Below, piece by piece: positions 1-4,783 of a DNA stretch of 5,667 nt (position 1 is its first letter; every line of letters begins with the position of its first letter). This stretch comes from an uncultured Oscillospiraceae bacterium. Lineage in GTDB: Bacteria; Bacillota; Clostridia; Oscillospirales; Acutalibacteraceae. Under the pieces are notes generated by a model that saw nothing but the letters and a program-made list of their open reading frames with translations, was not told the origin of the DNA and did no database searches. The translations under genes and the position numbers were made by a program. The stretch covers positions 1 through 5,667 of the forward strand of contig USDZ01000115.1 in the NCBI GenBank assembly GCA_900553525.1, written 5' to 3'.

Positions 1-199
1 GTTGGAGATTGTCCGGCAGGCAGGCGGCGTGATCGTCGGGGTCGGCTCGATCGTGGACCGCACTGGCGGCCGGATCGATTTCGGCGTGCCGTTCCATTCC
101 GTCGTATCGATGGAAGTCGAATCCTGGGAACCCGGCGAATGCCCTCTGTGCAAAGCGGGCGCTCCGGCCCCCTACAAACCCGGCAGCCGGAAGTCATGA
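1..199 (+). CDS. pyrE: Orotate phosphoribosyltransferase, C-terminal part (5' end outside window)
   Basis: This is the last 65 codons of a gene that enters from the left edge (frame 2; base 1 is the end of a preceding codon). PyrE is a cytoplasmic enzyme that joins orotate and PRPP to give orotidine 5'-phosphate in pyrimidine synthesis. What is seen is the tail after the PRPP loop: a VRQAGG helix, a GVGSIVDRTGG strand and loop, the FGVPFHSVVSMEV strand, and an ending with ECPLCKAG followed by KPGSRK. That cysteine-containing tail and the VDRTGG loop are characteristic of the PyrE type of Clostridia and relatives. The PRPP-binding motif and the catalytic loop lie outside the window, so activity cannot be judged. 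The TTG at base 2 is an internal leucine, not a start. radC begins about 30 bases downstream with no terminator between, so they may be co-transcribed. Confidence 0.88.
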   Translation, partial: LEIVRQAGGVIVGVGSIVDRTGGRIDFGVPFHSVVSMEVESWEPGECPLCKAGAPAPYKPGSRKS

Positions 200-215
200 A
201 ACCATAACCGGGCAT

Positions 216-222
216 AGGAGGG
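216..222 (+). promoter_or_regulatory. Ribosome binding site of radC
   Basis: AGGAGGG, seven bases before the ATG at 230, is a near-perfect Shine-Dalgarno sequence. It fixes the radC start. Confidence 0.85.
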
Positions 223-229
223 ACTCCAC

Positions 230-943
230 ATGGGTGACAACGTCCACGACGGACACCGTCAGCGCTTTAAAGAGCAATTTCTTCAGTCGGGTCTGGACGG
301 ATTCAACGCCCACCAATTGCTTGAGATGCTGCTTTATTACAGCATTCCCCGCAAGGACACGAATCCCCTGGCCCACCGTCTGATGGACACCTTCGGAAGC
401 CTGTCCGGCGTACTTGAGGCTGAATACGAGGAGCTGTGCCGTGTGGAGGGGGTTACACCCCACACGGCCATGCTCCTGTGCTTCTGCGGCAAGCTGTTTT
501 GGCGGTATTATCAGGATAAATATGAAGACGGCGTCGTGCTGACCAGCACACAGGATTTCGGTAATTATCTGCTTCCACGTTTTTTCGGGCTGAAAAACGA
601 GGCGGTGATGCTGCTTTGCCTAGACAATCGGGGTAAGGTTCTGCATTGTTCCACCGTATTTGAAGGGAGCGTCAACGCCGCCGAGATCCATACCCGTCTG
701 ATACTGGCCGAGGCTCTCAAATACAACGCCACAGCGGTTGTAATCGCCCACAACCATCCACACGGACACGCACTGCCTTCCCGGGAGGATCTCGAAACCA
801 CCCGCCATCTCTGCCGTTGCCTCAGCCTGGTGGAAATTCAACTGATCGACCATCTGATCGTGGCGCAAAACGATTATATCTCGATGCGGGATACCCCTTC
901 TTTCGCCCCGATCTTTTTTACCACCTGGAAAAGCGGATCCTAA
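230..943 (+). CDS. radC: RadC-family (UPF0758) JAB/MPN domain protein
   Basis: The gene encodes 237 residues, a usual length for the family. Residues 7-90 form the RadC N-terminal helical and helix-hairpin-helix region (DGHRQRFKEQF, then LLEMLLYYSIPRKDTNPLA, then a hairpin-like EGVTPHTA). Residues 103-222 form the JAB/MPN+ metalloprotease-like domain. The metal-site pattern is complete: E145, H174, H176, S184 and D187, within HNHPHGHALPSRED, followed by IDHLIVAQNDYISM, which matches the usual DHLIVG strand. The family was named for DNA repair, but that role in Escherichia coli was withdrawn; the biochemical function is still unsettled and a metal-dependent hydrolase or DNA-linked role is inferred. 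The motif normally reads HNHPSG; here it is HNHPHGH, adding two histidines beside the metal site. The start is the ATG with an AGGAGGG site. The gene ends before a strong terminator. Confidence 0.9.
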   Translation: MGDNVHDGHRQRFKEQFLQSGLDGFNAHQLLEMLLYYSIPRKDTNPLAHRLMDTFGSLSGVLEAEYEELCRVEGVTPHTAMLLCFCGKLFWRYYQDKYEDGVVLTSTQDFGNYLLPRFFGLKNEAVMLLCLDNRGKVLHCSTVFEGSVNAAEIHTRLILAEALKYNATAVVIAHNHPHGHALPSREDLETTRHLCRCLSLVEIQLIDHLIVAQNDYISMRDTPSFAPIFFTTWKSGS

Positions 944-999
944 CGATAGAAAAGGATACTGCATAAGGGGAGGCTAAAAGCTCCATTTGGCGGTATCTT

Positions 1000-1055
1000 C
1001 CGAAAAGCCGCTTGCGGGCCGAACTTCATGGCCTGCAAGCGGCTTTTCGGTTTTT
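1000..1055 (+). terminator. Rho-independent terminator after radC
   Basis: A 21-bp stem pairs 1000-1020 with 1030-1050, with a single G-U pair (1016/1034) and a 9-base loop. Five T residues follow (1051-1055). There is no matching T-run on the minus strand, so it acts mainly for the pyrE-radC direction. It lies 57 bases after the radC stop. Confidence 0.93.
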
Positions 1056-1078
1056 GCATATTTGGAACATATTGGCAT

Positions 1079-1095
1079 ATGAGCCGCAGGCTCAT
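1079..1095 (-). other. Short stem-loop just after the acetyltransferase stop
   Basis: A 7-bp perfect stem with a GCA loop (ATGAGCC / GGCTCAT) starts one base beyond the stop codon. No T-run follows in the gene's direction, so it is a weak terminator or an mRNA 3'-end structure at best. No better terminator for this gene is seen; the radC hairpin further on lacks a T-run in this direction. Confidence 0.35.
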
Positions 1096-1626
1096 TTACT
1101 TAGTTTGTGTGTTTTCGTTCCAGCTTCGCAGCCTTGCATAAACGCAGGAATCAAGAAGCCGCCCATTTTTATATACGCTGCTCCGAAGAATTCCCTCTAA
1201 TACAAAACCCGCCTTTTCCAGGGCCCTGCGGGAGCCTGTATTCGTGGCAAAGGGTTCCGCATACAGCCGGACCAGATCAAATCGGCGAAATGCCTCCTCA
1301 CTGATCCGCCGGATGGCCTCACTCATAATGCCTTGACCCCAAAACGGTTCGGCCAGCCAGTATCCTACCTCAGCACTCTTCCGATACACATCGGCCCCAG
1401 ATGTGACCGTAATACTGCCGACCGCCTCTCCATCAATGTCAATCGCCCTTTTCAGAGACCCGTTCTCTCCTGTTGCCATGCAATCCAGAATATAGGCCGC
1501 GGCATCCGCCTCGGTATAAGGAAACGGAAATACGTCCCGCAGATTTTCCGCAACATGGGGATTGTTCGCATACCGGGCGATCACGGGGATGTCCTCCCGC
1601 CGCCATGCCCGCAAGACAAATTCCAT
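1096..1626 (-). CDS. GNAT-family N-acetyltransferase, RimJ/RimL-like
   Basis: The gene encodes 176 residues from the ATG at 1626. It is a cytoplasmic acetyl-CoA-dependent N-acetyltransferase of the group that contains RimJ, RimL and many small-molecule or antibiotic acetyltransferases; the substrate cannot be told from sequence. Visible are the start pattern FVLRAWRREDIPVIARYANNP (written here as two parts: FVLRAWRREDIP and VIARYANNP), the VGYWLAEPFWGQGIMSEA segment (residues 88-104) holding the acetyl-CoA loop WGQGIMSEA, and NTGSRRALEKAGF (residues 129-141), the usual C-terminal motif, then EGILRSSVYKNGRLLDS. The frame is open upstream to a TTG at 1680, but the extra 18 codons cover a promoter, and only 1626 has a strong ribosome site (AAGGGGGGAG). 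The gene stands alone, divergent from the metal operon and convergent with radC. Confidence 0.88.
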   Translation of the reverse strand: MEFVLRAWRREDIPVIARYANNPHVAENLRDVFPFPYTEADAAAYILDCMATGENGSLKRAIDIDGEAVGSITVTSGADVYRKSAEVGYWLAEPFWGQGIMSEAIRRISEEAFRRFDLVRLYAEPFATNTGSRRALEKAGFVLEGILRSSVYKNGRLLDSCVYARLRSWNENTQTK

Positions 1627-1632
1627 ACCGTT

Positions 1633-1642
1633 TCTCCCCCCT
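1633..1642 (-). promoter_or_regulatory. Ribosome binding site of the acetyltransferase
   Basis: On the minus strand AAGGGGGGAG lies six to seven bases before the ATG at 1626. It decides for this start over in-frame TTG 1680 and ATG 1674 or 1653. Confidence 0.75.
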
Positions 1643-1651
1643 TCGTTTGTC

Positions 1652-1680
1652 ATTATAGTCTCTTCCGGCCGCATCGACAA
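1652..1680 (-). promoter_or_regulatory. Sigma-A-type promoter of the acetyltransferase gene
   Basis: On the minus strand TTGTCG (1675-1680, four of six consensus bases) is followed after 17 bases by TATAAT (1652-1657, perfect). The start of transcription would fall near 1645, giving a leader of about 19 bases that holds the ribosome site and the ATG at 1626. This is prediction from sequence only. Confidence 0.65.
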
Positions 1681-1692
1681 GTCCGTCTATCC

Positions 1693-1707
1693 ATATTCGC
1701 CGAATAT
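1693..1707. repeat. Perfect inverted repeat in the divergent intergenic region
   Basis: ATATTCG, one C, then CGAATAT: a 7-1-7 perfect inverted repeat. It sits 13 bases upstream of the -35 of the acetyltransferase promoter and more than 50 bases upstream of the metal operon's -35. It differs from the SmtB-type operator at 1792-1811. It could be an operator for an unknown regulator, or chance in AT-rich DNA. Confidence 0.4.
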
Positions 1708-1735
1708 ATGGGCTAAAAACAGGAAAAGGGAACGC

Positions 1736-1757
1736 GTTTTTATAAATTTCTCAAAAT
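1736..1757 (+). promoter_or_regulatory. AT-rich stretch, possible UP element
   Basis: The stretch is almost entirely A and T and lies directly upstream of the perfect -35 box at 1761, in the position where the RNA polymerase alpha subunit binds UP elements. This is inferred from position and composition. Confidence 0.35.
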
Positions 1758-1760
1758 CCC

Positions 1761-1788
1761 TTGACAAATAGAAAACGCTGCATATAAT
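1761..1788 (+). promoter_or_regulatory. Consensus sigma-A promoter of the metal resistance operon
   Basis: TTGACA (1761-1766) and TATAAT (1783-1788), both perfect, are separated by 16 bases. Transcription would begin near 1795, within the predicted operator. A promoter this strong, blocked by a repressor over the start site, fits a switch that is silent until metal arrives. Confidence 0.85.
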
Positions 1789-1791
1789 AAT

Positions 1792-1814
1792 ATATGAACA
1801 ATAATTCATATGAA
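1792..1814 (+). promoter_or_regulatory. SmtB/CadC-type operator
   Basis: ATATGAA (1792-1798) and TTCATAT (1805-1811) form an imperfect 12-2-12-like inverted repeat, close to the pattern known for SmtB, ZiaR and CadC-type repressors (TGAACA...TTCA half-sites). A second palindrome, TTCATATGAA (1805-1814), overlaps the right half. The site covers the predicted transcription start and lies just before the repressor gene, so autoregulation is expected. Binding is inferred. Confidence 0.72.
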
Positions 1815-1815
1815 C

Positions 1816-1824
1816 GGATGTGAT
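1816..1824 (+). promoter_or_regulatory. Ribosome binding site deciding the repressor start
   Basis: GGATGTGAT matches the anti-Shine-Dalgarno complement GGAGGTGAT in eight of nine bases, with usual spacing to the ATG at 1828. The earlier in-frame ATG at 1810 has no ribosome site and lies within the operator, about 15 bases from the predicted transcript start. Confidence 0.65.
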
Positions 1825-1827
1825 ATT

Positions 1828-2229
1828 ATGGACGAACGGGAACCCCTGCCAAATTTCACGGAGGAGATCACCGCCAACAGTATGCCCGAGCGCGGAGAAT
1901 TCATCCACGCACACGAGGATCTGGTGGAAAAGGTCAATCGGGATATGCCGGATGAAGAGATCTTATACGATCTGGCTGAATTGTTTAAAATTTTCGGGGA
2001 CTCCACCCGGATTAAAATTTTATATGTCCTTTTCGAAAGCGAAATGTGTGTGTACGACATCGCTCAGCTTCTCCATATGACCCAATCGGCCATCTCCCAT
2101 CAGCTCCGCGCCCTCAAGCAAAGTAAACTGGTCAAATACCGCCGGGAGGGTAAAACCGTTTTCTATTCCCTGGCGGACGGGCATGTACGGACCATTCTCG
2201 GGCAGGGCATGGAACACGTGGCAGAATAA
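1828..2229 (+). CDS. ArsR/SmtB-family metal-sensing repressor (Zn/Cd/Pb type)
   Basis: The gene encodes a 133-residue winged-helix repressor that binds operator DNA as a dimer and is released by metal. Residues 45-70 (LYDLAELFKIFGDSTRIKIL) and the recognition region TQSAISHQLRALKQ (85-98), followed by the wing KYRREGKTVFYSL (103-115), are typical of CadC/SmtB relatives. The C-terminal helix shows D117, H119, H130 and E133, the exact D-x-H-x10-H-x2-E spacing of the alpha-5 zinc site of SmtB and CzrA. The alpha-3N site is incomplete: relatives have CVCD, here C74-V-Y76-D, and the N-terminal cysteines of CadC are absent, with H27 and H29 nearby instead. C74 is the only cysteine. Start 1828 is preferred; ATG 1810 would add MNGCDI and a second cysteine. 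It is first in a three-gene operon with the HMA protein and efflux ATPase, so zinc or cadmium is the likely signal. Confidence 0.9.
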   Translation: MDEREPLPNFTEEITANSMPERGEFIHAHEDLVEKVNRDMPDEEILYDLAELFKIFGDSTRIKILYVLFESEMCVYDIAQLLHMTQSAISHQLRALKQSKLVKYRREGKTVFYSLADGHVRTILGQGMEHVAE

Positions 2230-2260
2230 TTTCCCATCAAATTGAAAGGATGAGTTGTAT

Positions 2261-2479
2261 ATGAAAAAATCGTGGAAACTCGACGGGCTGGACTGCGCCA
2301 ACTGCGCGGCAAAAATGGAAAACGCGATTCGGAAGCTCGACGGTGTACAACATGCCTCCGTGAGTTTTATGACACAGAAGCTGACAATCGAAGCCGAGGA
2401 CGCCCGTATGGACGATATTTTCCGCAGTGCCGTCGCCGTATGCCGCAAAATCGAGCCCGACTGCACCATCCGGGCCTGA
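2261..2479 (+). CDS. Free-standing heavy-metal-associated (HMA) domain protein
   Basis: The gene encodes 72 residues, about one ferredoxin-like HMA domain and nothing else. The metal loop is GLDCANCAAKME, with D11, C12 and C15. The DCxxC form, with an acidic residue before the first cysteine, is that of Zn/Cd/Pb ATPase N-terminal domains (as in ZntA) rather than the MTCxxC form of copper chaperones. Two further cysteines, C61 and C68, lie near the C-terminus and could add a ligand. The next gene is an ATPase of the same metal class that lacks this domain, so this protein probably delivers metal to the pump or senses metal for it, acting in the cytoplasm. The ATG at 2261 has AAAGGATGAG upstream; a TTG six bases earlier is less likely. 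It lies 31 bases after the repressor stop and 25 bases before the ATPase start, in one operon. Confidence 0.85.
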   Translation: MKKSWKLDGLDCANCAAKMENAIRKLDGVQHASVSFMTQKLTIEAEDARMDDIFRSAVAVCRKIEPDCTIRA

Positions 2480-2490
2480 CGGTCCTATAA

Positions 2491-2498
2491 AAGGGAGG
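2491..2498 (+). promoter_or_regulatory. Ribosome binding site deciding the ATPase start
   Basis: AAGGGAGG ends six bases before the ATG at 2505. The reading frame is open further upstream, inside the HMA gene, but those codons resemble nothing in the family and have no comparable site. Confidence 0.8.
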
Positions 2499-2504
2499 AC
2501 TTCT

Positions 2505-4364
2505 ATGAGCCGCAAACAGATGAAAAGCCTCTGCCGGATCCTGGCCGGAGCCGCATTGCTTCTTGCCGCAGTTCTGATTCCTGTCGAGGGCTATCTTCGG
2601 CTGCTGCTGTTTCTCATCCCATATCTGCTCGCCGGCGGCGATGTGCTGTGGAGAGCGGTCCGGAACATCCTGCGCGGGCGGGTATTCGACGAAAACTTTT
2701 TGATGGCCGTGGCGACCATCGGCGCTTTCTTTATCGGAGAATATCCGGAAGCGGTTCTGGTCATGGTGTTTTATCAAGTGGGCGAATGGTTTCAGGGCTA
2801 CGCCGTAGGACGATCCCGTGCCTCCATCGCTTCCCTGATGGACATTCGTCCCGATCACGCCAACCTCGAAACGCCGGACGGGCTGCGCCAAGCCGATCCG
2901 GAAGAGGTTGCCGTGGGGGATGTCATCGTGATCAAGCCGGGCGAACGCATCCCTTTAGACGGCACCGTACTGGAAGGCCGGACCACATTGGATACCGCCG
3001 CCCTGACGGGGGAATCCCTTCCTCGTGAAATCGGCCCCGGGGAGTCTGTCATCAGCGGCTGTATCAACATCGGGGGCTTGTTACGGGTGAAAGTGACCAG
3101 GCCTTACGGGGAGTCGACGGTGGCCAAAATTCTCGATTTGGTGGAAAATTCCAGCAGCAAAAAGGCGCGGGCGGAGAATTTTATCACCCGGTTTGCACGT
3201 GTCTACACGCCTCTCGTGGTTATTGCCGCCGTCCTGCTGGCAGTTCTCCCACCTCTTTTGTGGAACCAGGCGTGGCACGAGTGGATCCAACGGGCGCTGA
3301 TTTTTCTGGTCATCTCCTGTCCCTGTGCCCTGGTCATTTCCATTCCTTTGGGATTCTTCGGCGGAATCGGCGGCGCCTCACGCCAGGGCATTTTGGTCAA
3401 AGGCAGCAACTATCTCGAAGCGTTGTCCAAGACAGAGATTGTGGTATTTGATAAAACCGGTACCCTGACAAAAGGCACCTTCAACGTAACGGCCGTACAT
3501 CCGGATGTCCTGCCGGAAGAGCGGTTGCTCGAACTGGCGGCTCTGGCCGAAAGCTATTCCGATCATCCGATTTCCCGTTCCCTGCGGGAAGCCTATCATA
3601 AGGAAATCGACACCAGCCGGGTCGGCAACGTGGAGGATATTCCCGGTTACGGCGTGACCGCCCGGGTGGACGGCCGGCTCGTCGGTGTCGGAGGCGGCAA
3701 GCTGATGGAACGCCTCGGCATCCCTTACCGAAACTGCCACCGGACCGGAACCATCGTCCATGTCGCGGTGGACGGAGAGTATGCCGGCCATATCGTCATC
3801 GCAGATGAGATCAAACTCGATGCCGTGCAGACGATCGCCGCTCTGAAAGCTCAGGGTGTCCGGAAGACCGTGATGCTTACCGGCGACCAGCCTTCGGTGG
3901 GGGAAAATGTGGCGAAGACGCTCGGTATTGACGAGGTATATGCCGGTCTTCTGCCGGCCGATAAAGTGGAGCACGTTGAGCGGCTCCTCAGAGAAAAAAG
4001 CGGACGGGGAACCTTGGCTTTTGTCGGGGATGGCGTCAACGATGCCCCTGTTCTCTCCAGAGCCGATATCGGCATTGCCATGGGAGCACTCGGCTCCGAT
4101 GCCGCTATTGAAGCCGCGGACGTGGTGCTCATGGACGATAAGCCCTTAAAAATCGTCGATGCCATCCGCATTTCGCGGAAAACCAGACGAATTGTTCAAC
4201 AGAATATTGTGTTTGCTTTGGGCGTCAAGCTACTGGTCCTGATTCTCGGCGCTTGCGGTGTCGCCACCATGTGGGCGGCCGTATTTGCGGATGTCGGCGT
4301 CTCGGTCTTGGCGATCCTCAACGCCATGCGGGCGCTGCGTACAAAAATAACGCGTAACCCATAA
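2505..4364 (+). CDS. cadA: P1B-2-type Zn/Cd/Pb-exporting ATPase without an N-terminal HMA domain
   Basis: The gene encodes 619 residues of an inner-membrane pump that exports divalent soft metals using ATP. Eight membrane segments fit the sequence: four before residue 100, a pair at about 233-287 and a pair at about 565-607. TGES (168-171) is the actuator motif. CPC (272-274) is the intramembrane metal site. DKTGTLT (316-322) carries the phosphorylated D316. HP (354-355) and GYG (381-383) bind nucleotide; TGD (459-461) and GDGVNDAP (508-515) close the P-domain. K575 in the seventh segment and D596 in the eighth (ADVGVSVLAILNAMR) match the Lys and Asp that set Zn/Cd/Pb choice in ZntA, arguing against copper. 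All catalytic residues are present. Only about ten residues precede the first membrane segment, so the usual HMA domain is missing; the preceding gene supplies it. The symbol is by family; cadA and zntA names are both in use. Confidence 0.92.
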   Translation: MSRKQMKSLCRILAGAALLLAAVLIPVEGYLRLLLFLIPYLLAGGDVLWRAVRNILRGRVFDENFLMAVATIGAFFIGEYPEAVLVMVFYQVGEWFQGYAVGRSRASIASLMDIRPDHANLETPDGLRQADPEEVAVGDVIVIKPGERIPLDGTVLEGRTTLDTAALTGESLPREIGPGESVISGCINIGGLLRVKVTRPYGESTVAKILDLVENSSSKKARAENFITRFARVYTPLVVIAAVLLAVLPPLLWNQAWHEWIQRALIFLVISCPCALVISIPLGFFGGIGGASRQGILVKGSNYLEALSKTEIVVFDKTGTLTKGTFNVTAVHPDVLPEERLLELAALAESYSDHPISRSLREAYHKEIDTSRVGNVEDIPGYGVTARVDGRLVGVGGGKLMERLGIPYRNCHRTGTIVHVAVDGEYAGHIVIADEIKLDAVQTIAALKAQGVRKTVMLTGDQPSVGENVAKTLGIDEVYAGLLPADKVEHVERLLREKSGRGTLAFVGDGVNDAPVLSRADIGIAMGALGSDAAIEAADVVLMDDKPLKIVDAIRISRKTRRIVQQNIVFALGVKLLVLILGACGVATMWAAVFADVGVSVLAILNAMRALRTKITRNP

Positions 4365-4378
4365 ATCCCCCAAAATCG

Positions 4379-4420
4379 AAAGAAGTCCCTTGGCGATTCA
4401 ACCGCCAAGGGACTTCTTTT
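4379..4420. terminator. Bidirectional terminator between the ATPase and the DUF1667 gene
   Basis: A 15-bp perfect stem (4381-4395 with 4403-4417), lengthened by two A-T pairs, encloses a 7-base loop. TTCTTTT follows on the plus strand. On the minus strand the hairpin is followed by TTCGATTTT. It lies 14 bases after the ATPase stop and 18 bases from the stop of the convergent gene, so it can end both units. Confidence 0.9.
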
Positions 4421-4438
4421 GATTACGATGGTTTCGTT

Positions 4439-4783
4439 TTAGGCGTCCCGGGTAGCGACCACATCCACCCCGGTGTCCCCTATATTGGCCAGAATCACCT
4501 GGCCGCTTTTCACAGGCGATTTCACCCGAATCCCCCGCAGCAGTGCGGCGGCCTCGGGCACCAGTTCCCGTGGAATCGCCCCTTTGGTCTTAACCGGCAG
4601 GCGGGGATGGAGTCCCCCTTCCAATGCCACTGTAGCGGTCAATACCCTCACCGGCGCAAGTAGTTCCTGACGGGCATAGGCCTCGCCCCGCGGGCAGGCA
4701 TTGCCGGTCACTCGAATTTGCGTCCCTTCCTCCACCGTCAGGCGGCAGCCCTTCGGGCAGACGATGCAAACCAGTTTTTTCAT
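4439..4783 (-). CDS. DUF1667 protein, four-cysteine putative Fe-S component
   Basis: The gene encodes 114 residues. Cysteines C6, C9, C13 and C30 form CxxCPKGCx16CPRG, a spacing like the [4Fe-4S] motif at the N-terminus of molybdopterin oxidoreductases, so a bound Fe-S cluster is inferred. The rest (PVRVLTATV, LPVKTKGAIPRE, ending in VDVVATR) matches DUF1667. In Clostridia and Thermotogae this family commonly follows a GlpA/LhgO-like dehydrogenase and an FAD/NAD(P) oxidoreductase, and may play the role of GlpC, moving electrons out of the complex. Here it follows such an oxidoreductase directly: the ATG overlaps its stop as ATGA, and GGAGGGG lies about eight bases upstream inside the previous gene, so translation is probably coupled. 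No membrane segment is seen. The function of the family is not established. Confidence 0.85.
   Translation of the reverse strand: MKKLVCIVCPKGCRLTVEEGTQIRVTGNACPRGEAYARQELLAPVRVLTATVALEGGLHPRLPVKTKGAIPRELVPEAAALLRGIRVKSPVKSGQVILANIGDTGVDVVATRDA
4780..4783 (-). other. ATGA stop-start overlap
   Basis: The TGA of the oxidoreductase (4782-4780) and the ATG of the DUF1667 gene (4783-4781) share two bases. With GGAGGGG just upstream this points to coupled translation and equal amounts of the two proteins. Confidence 0.85.

Noticed and set aside
620..964. Minus-strand open frame opposite the end of radC
   Set aside because: It is antisense to the conserved JAB domain, resembles no known family and has no promoter or ribosome site that I can see.
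965..984. AAGGGGAGG ribosome-site-like sequence and small stem-loop after radC
   Set aside because: No start codon follows at a workable distance, the stem has only about six pairs with a bulge, and the strong terminator begins just downstream.
1000..1050. The radC hairpin as a terminator for the acetyltransferase too
   Set aside because: On the minus strand the stem is followed by AAGATACCGC, with no T-run.
1333..1716. Plus-strand open frame opposite the acetyltransferase
   Set aside because: It is the antisense shadow of a clear GNAT gene and runs through its promoter; no family features.
1726..1762. AAGGGA / TCCCTT inverted repeat around the AT-rich region before the metal promoter
   Set aside because: Only six pairs with 25 bases between; expected by chance in a sequence of this composition.
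1810..1827. Earlier ATG start for the repressor
   Set aside because: It has no ribosome site, lies within the operator palindrome and would leave a leader of only about 15 bases. It is not fully excluded, because it would add one cysteine.
2427..2504. Upstream in-frame extension of the ATPase overlapping the HMA gene
   Set aside because: The 26 extra residues are rich in proline and serine, resemble no ATPase N-terminus and come from the HMA gene read in another frame. The ATG at 2505 has a strong ribosome site.
3378..3974. Long minus-strand open frame (198 codons) opposite the ATPase
   Set aside because: It lies wholly opposite a well-conserved gene, has no recognisable domain, and open antisense frames of this size are common in GC-rich genes.
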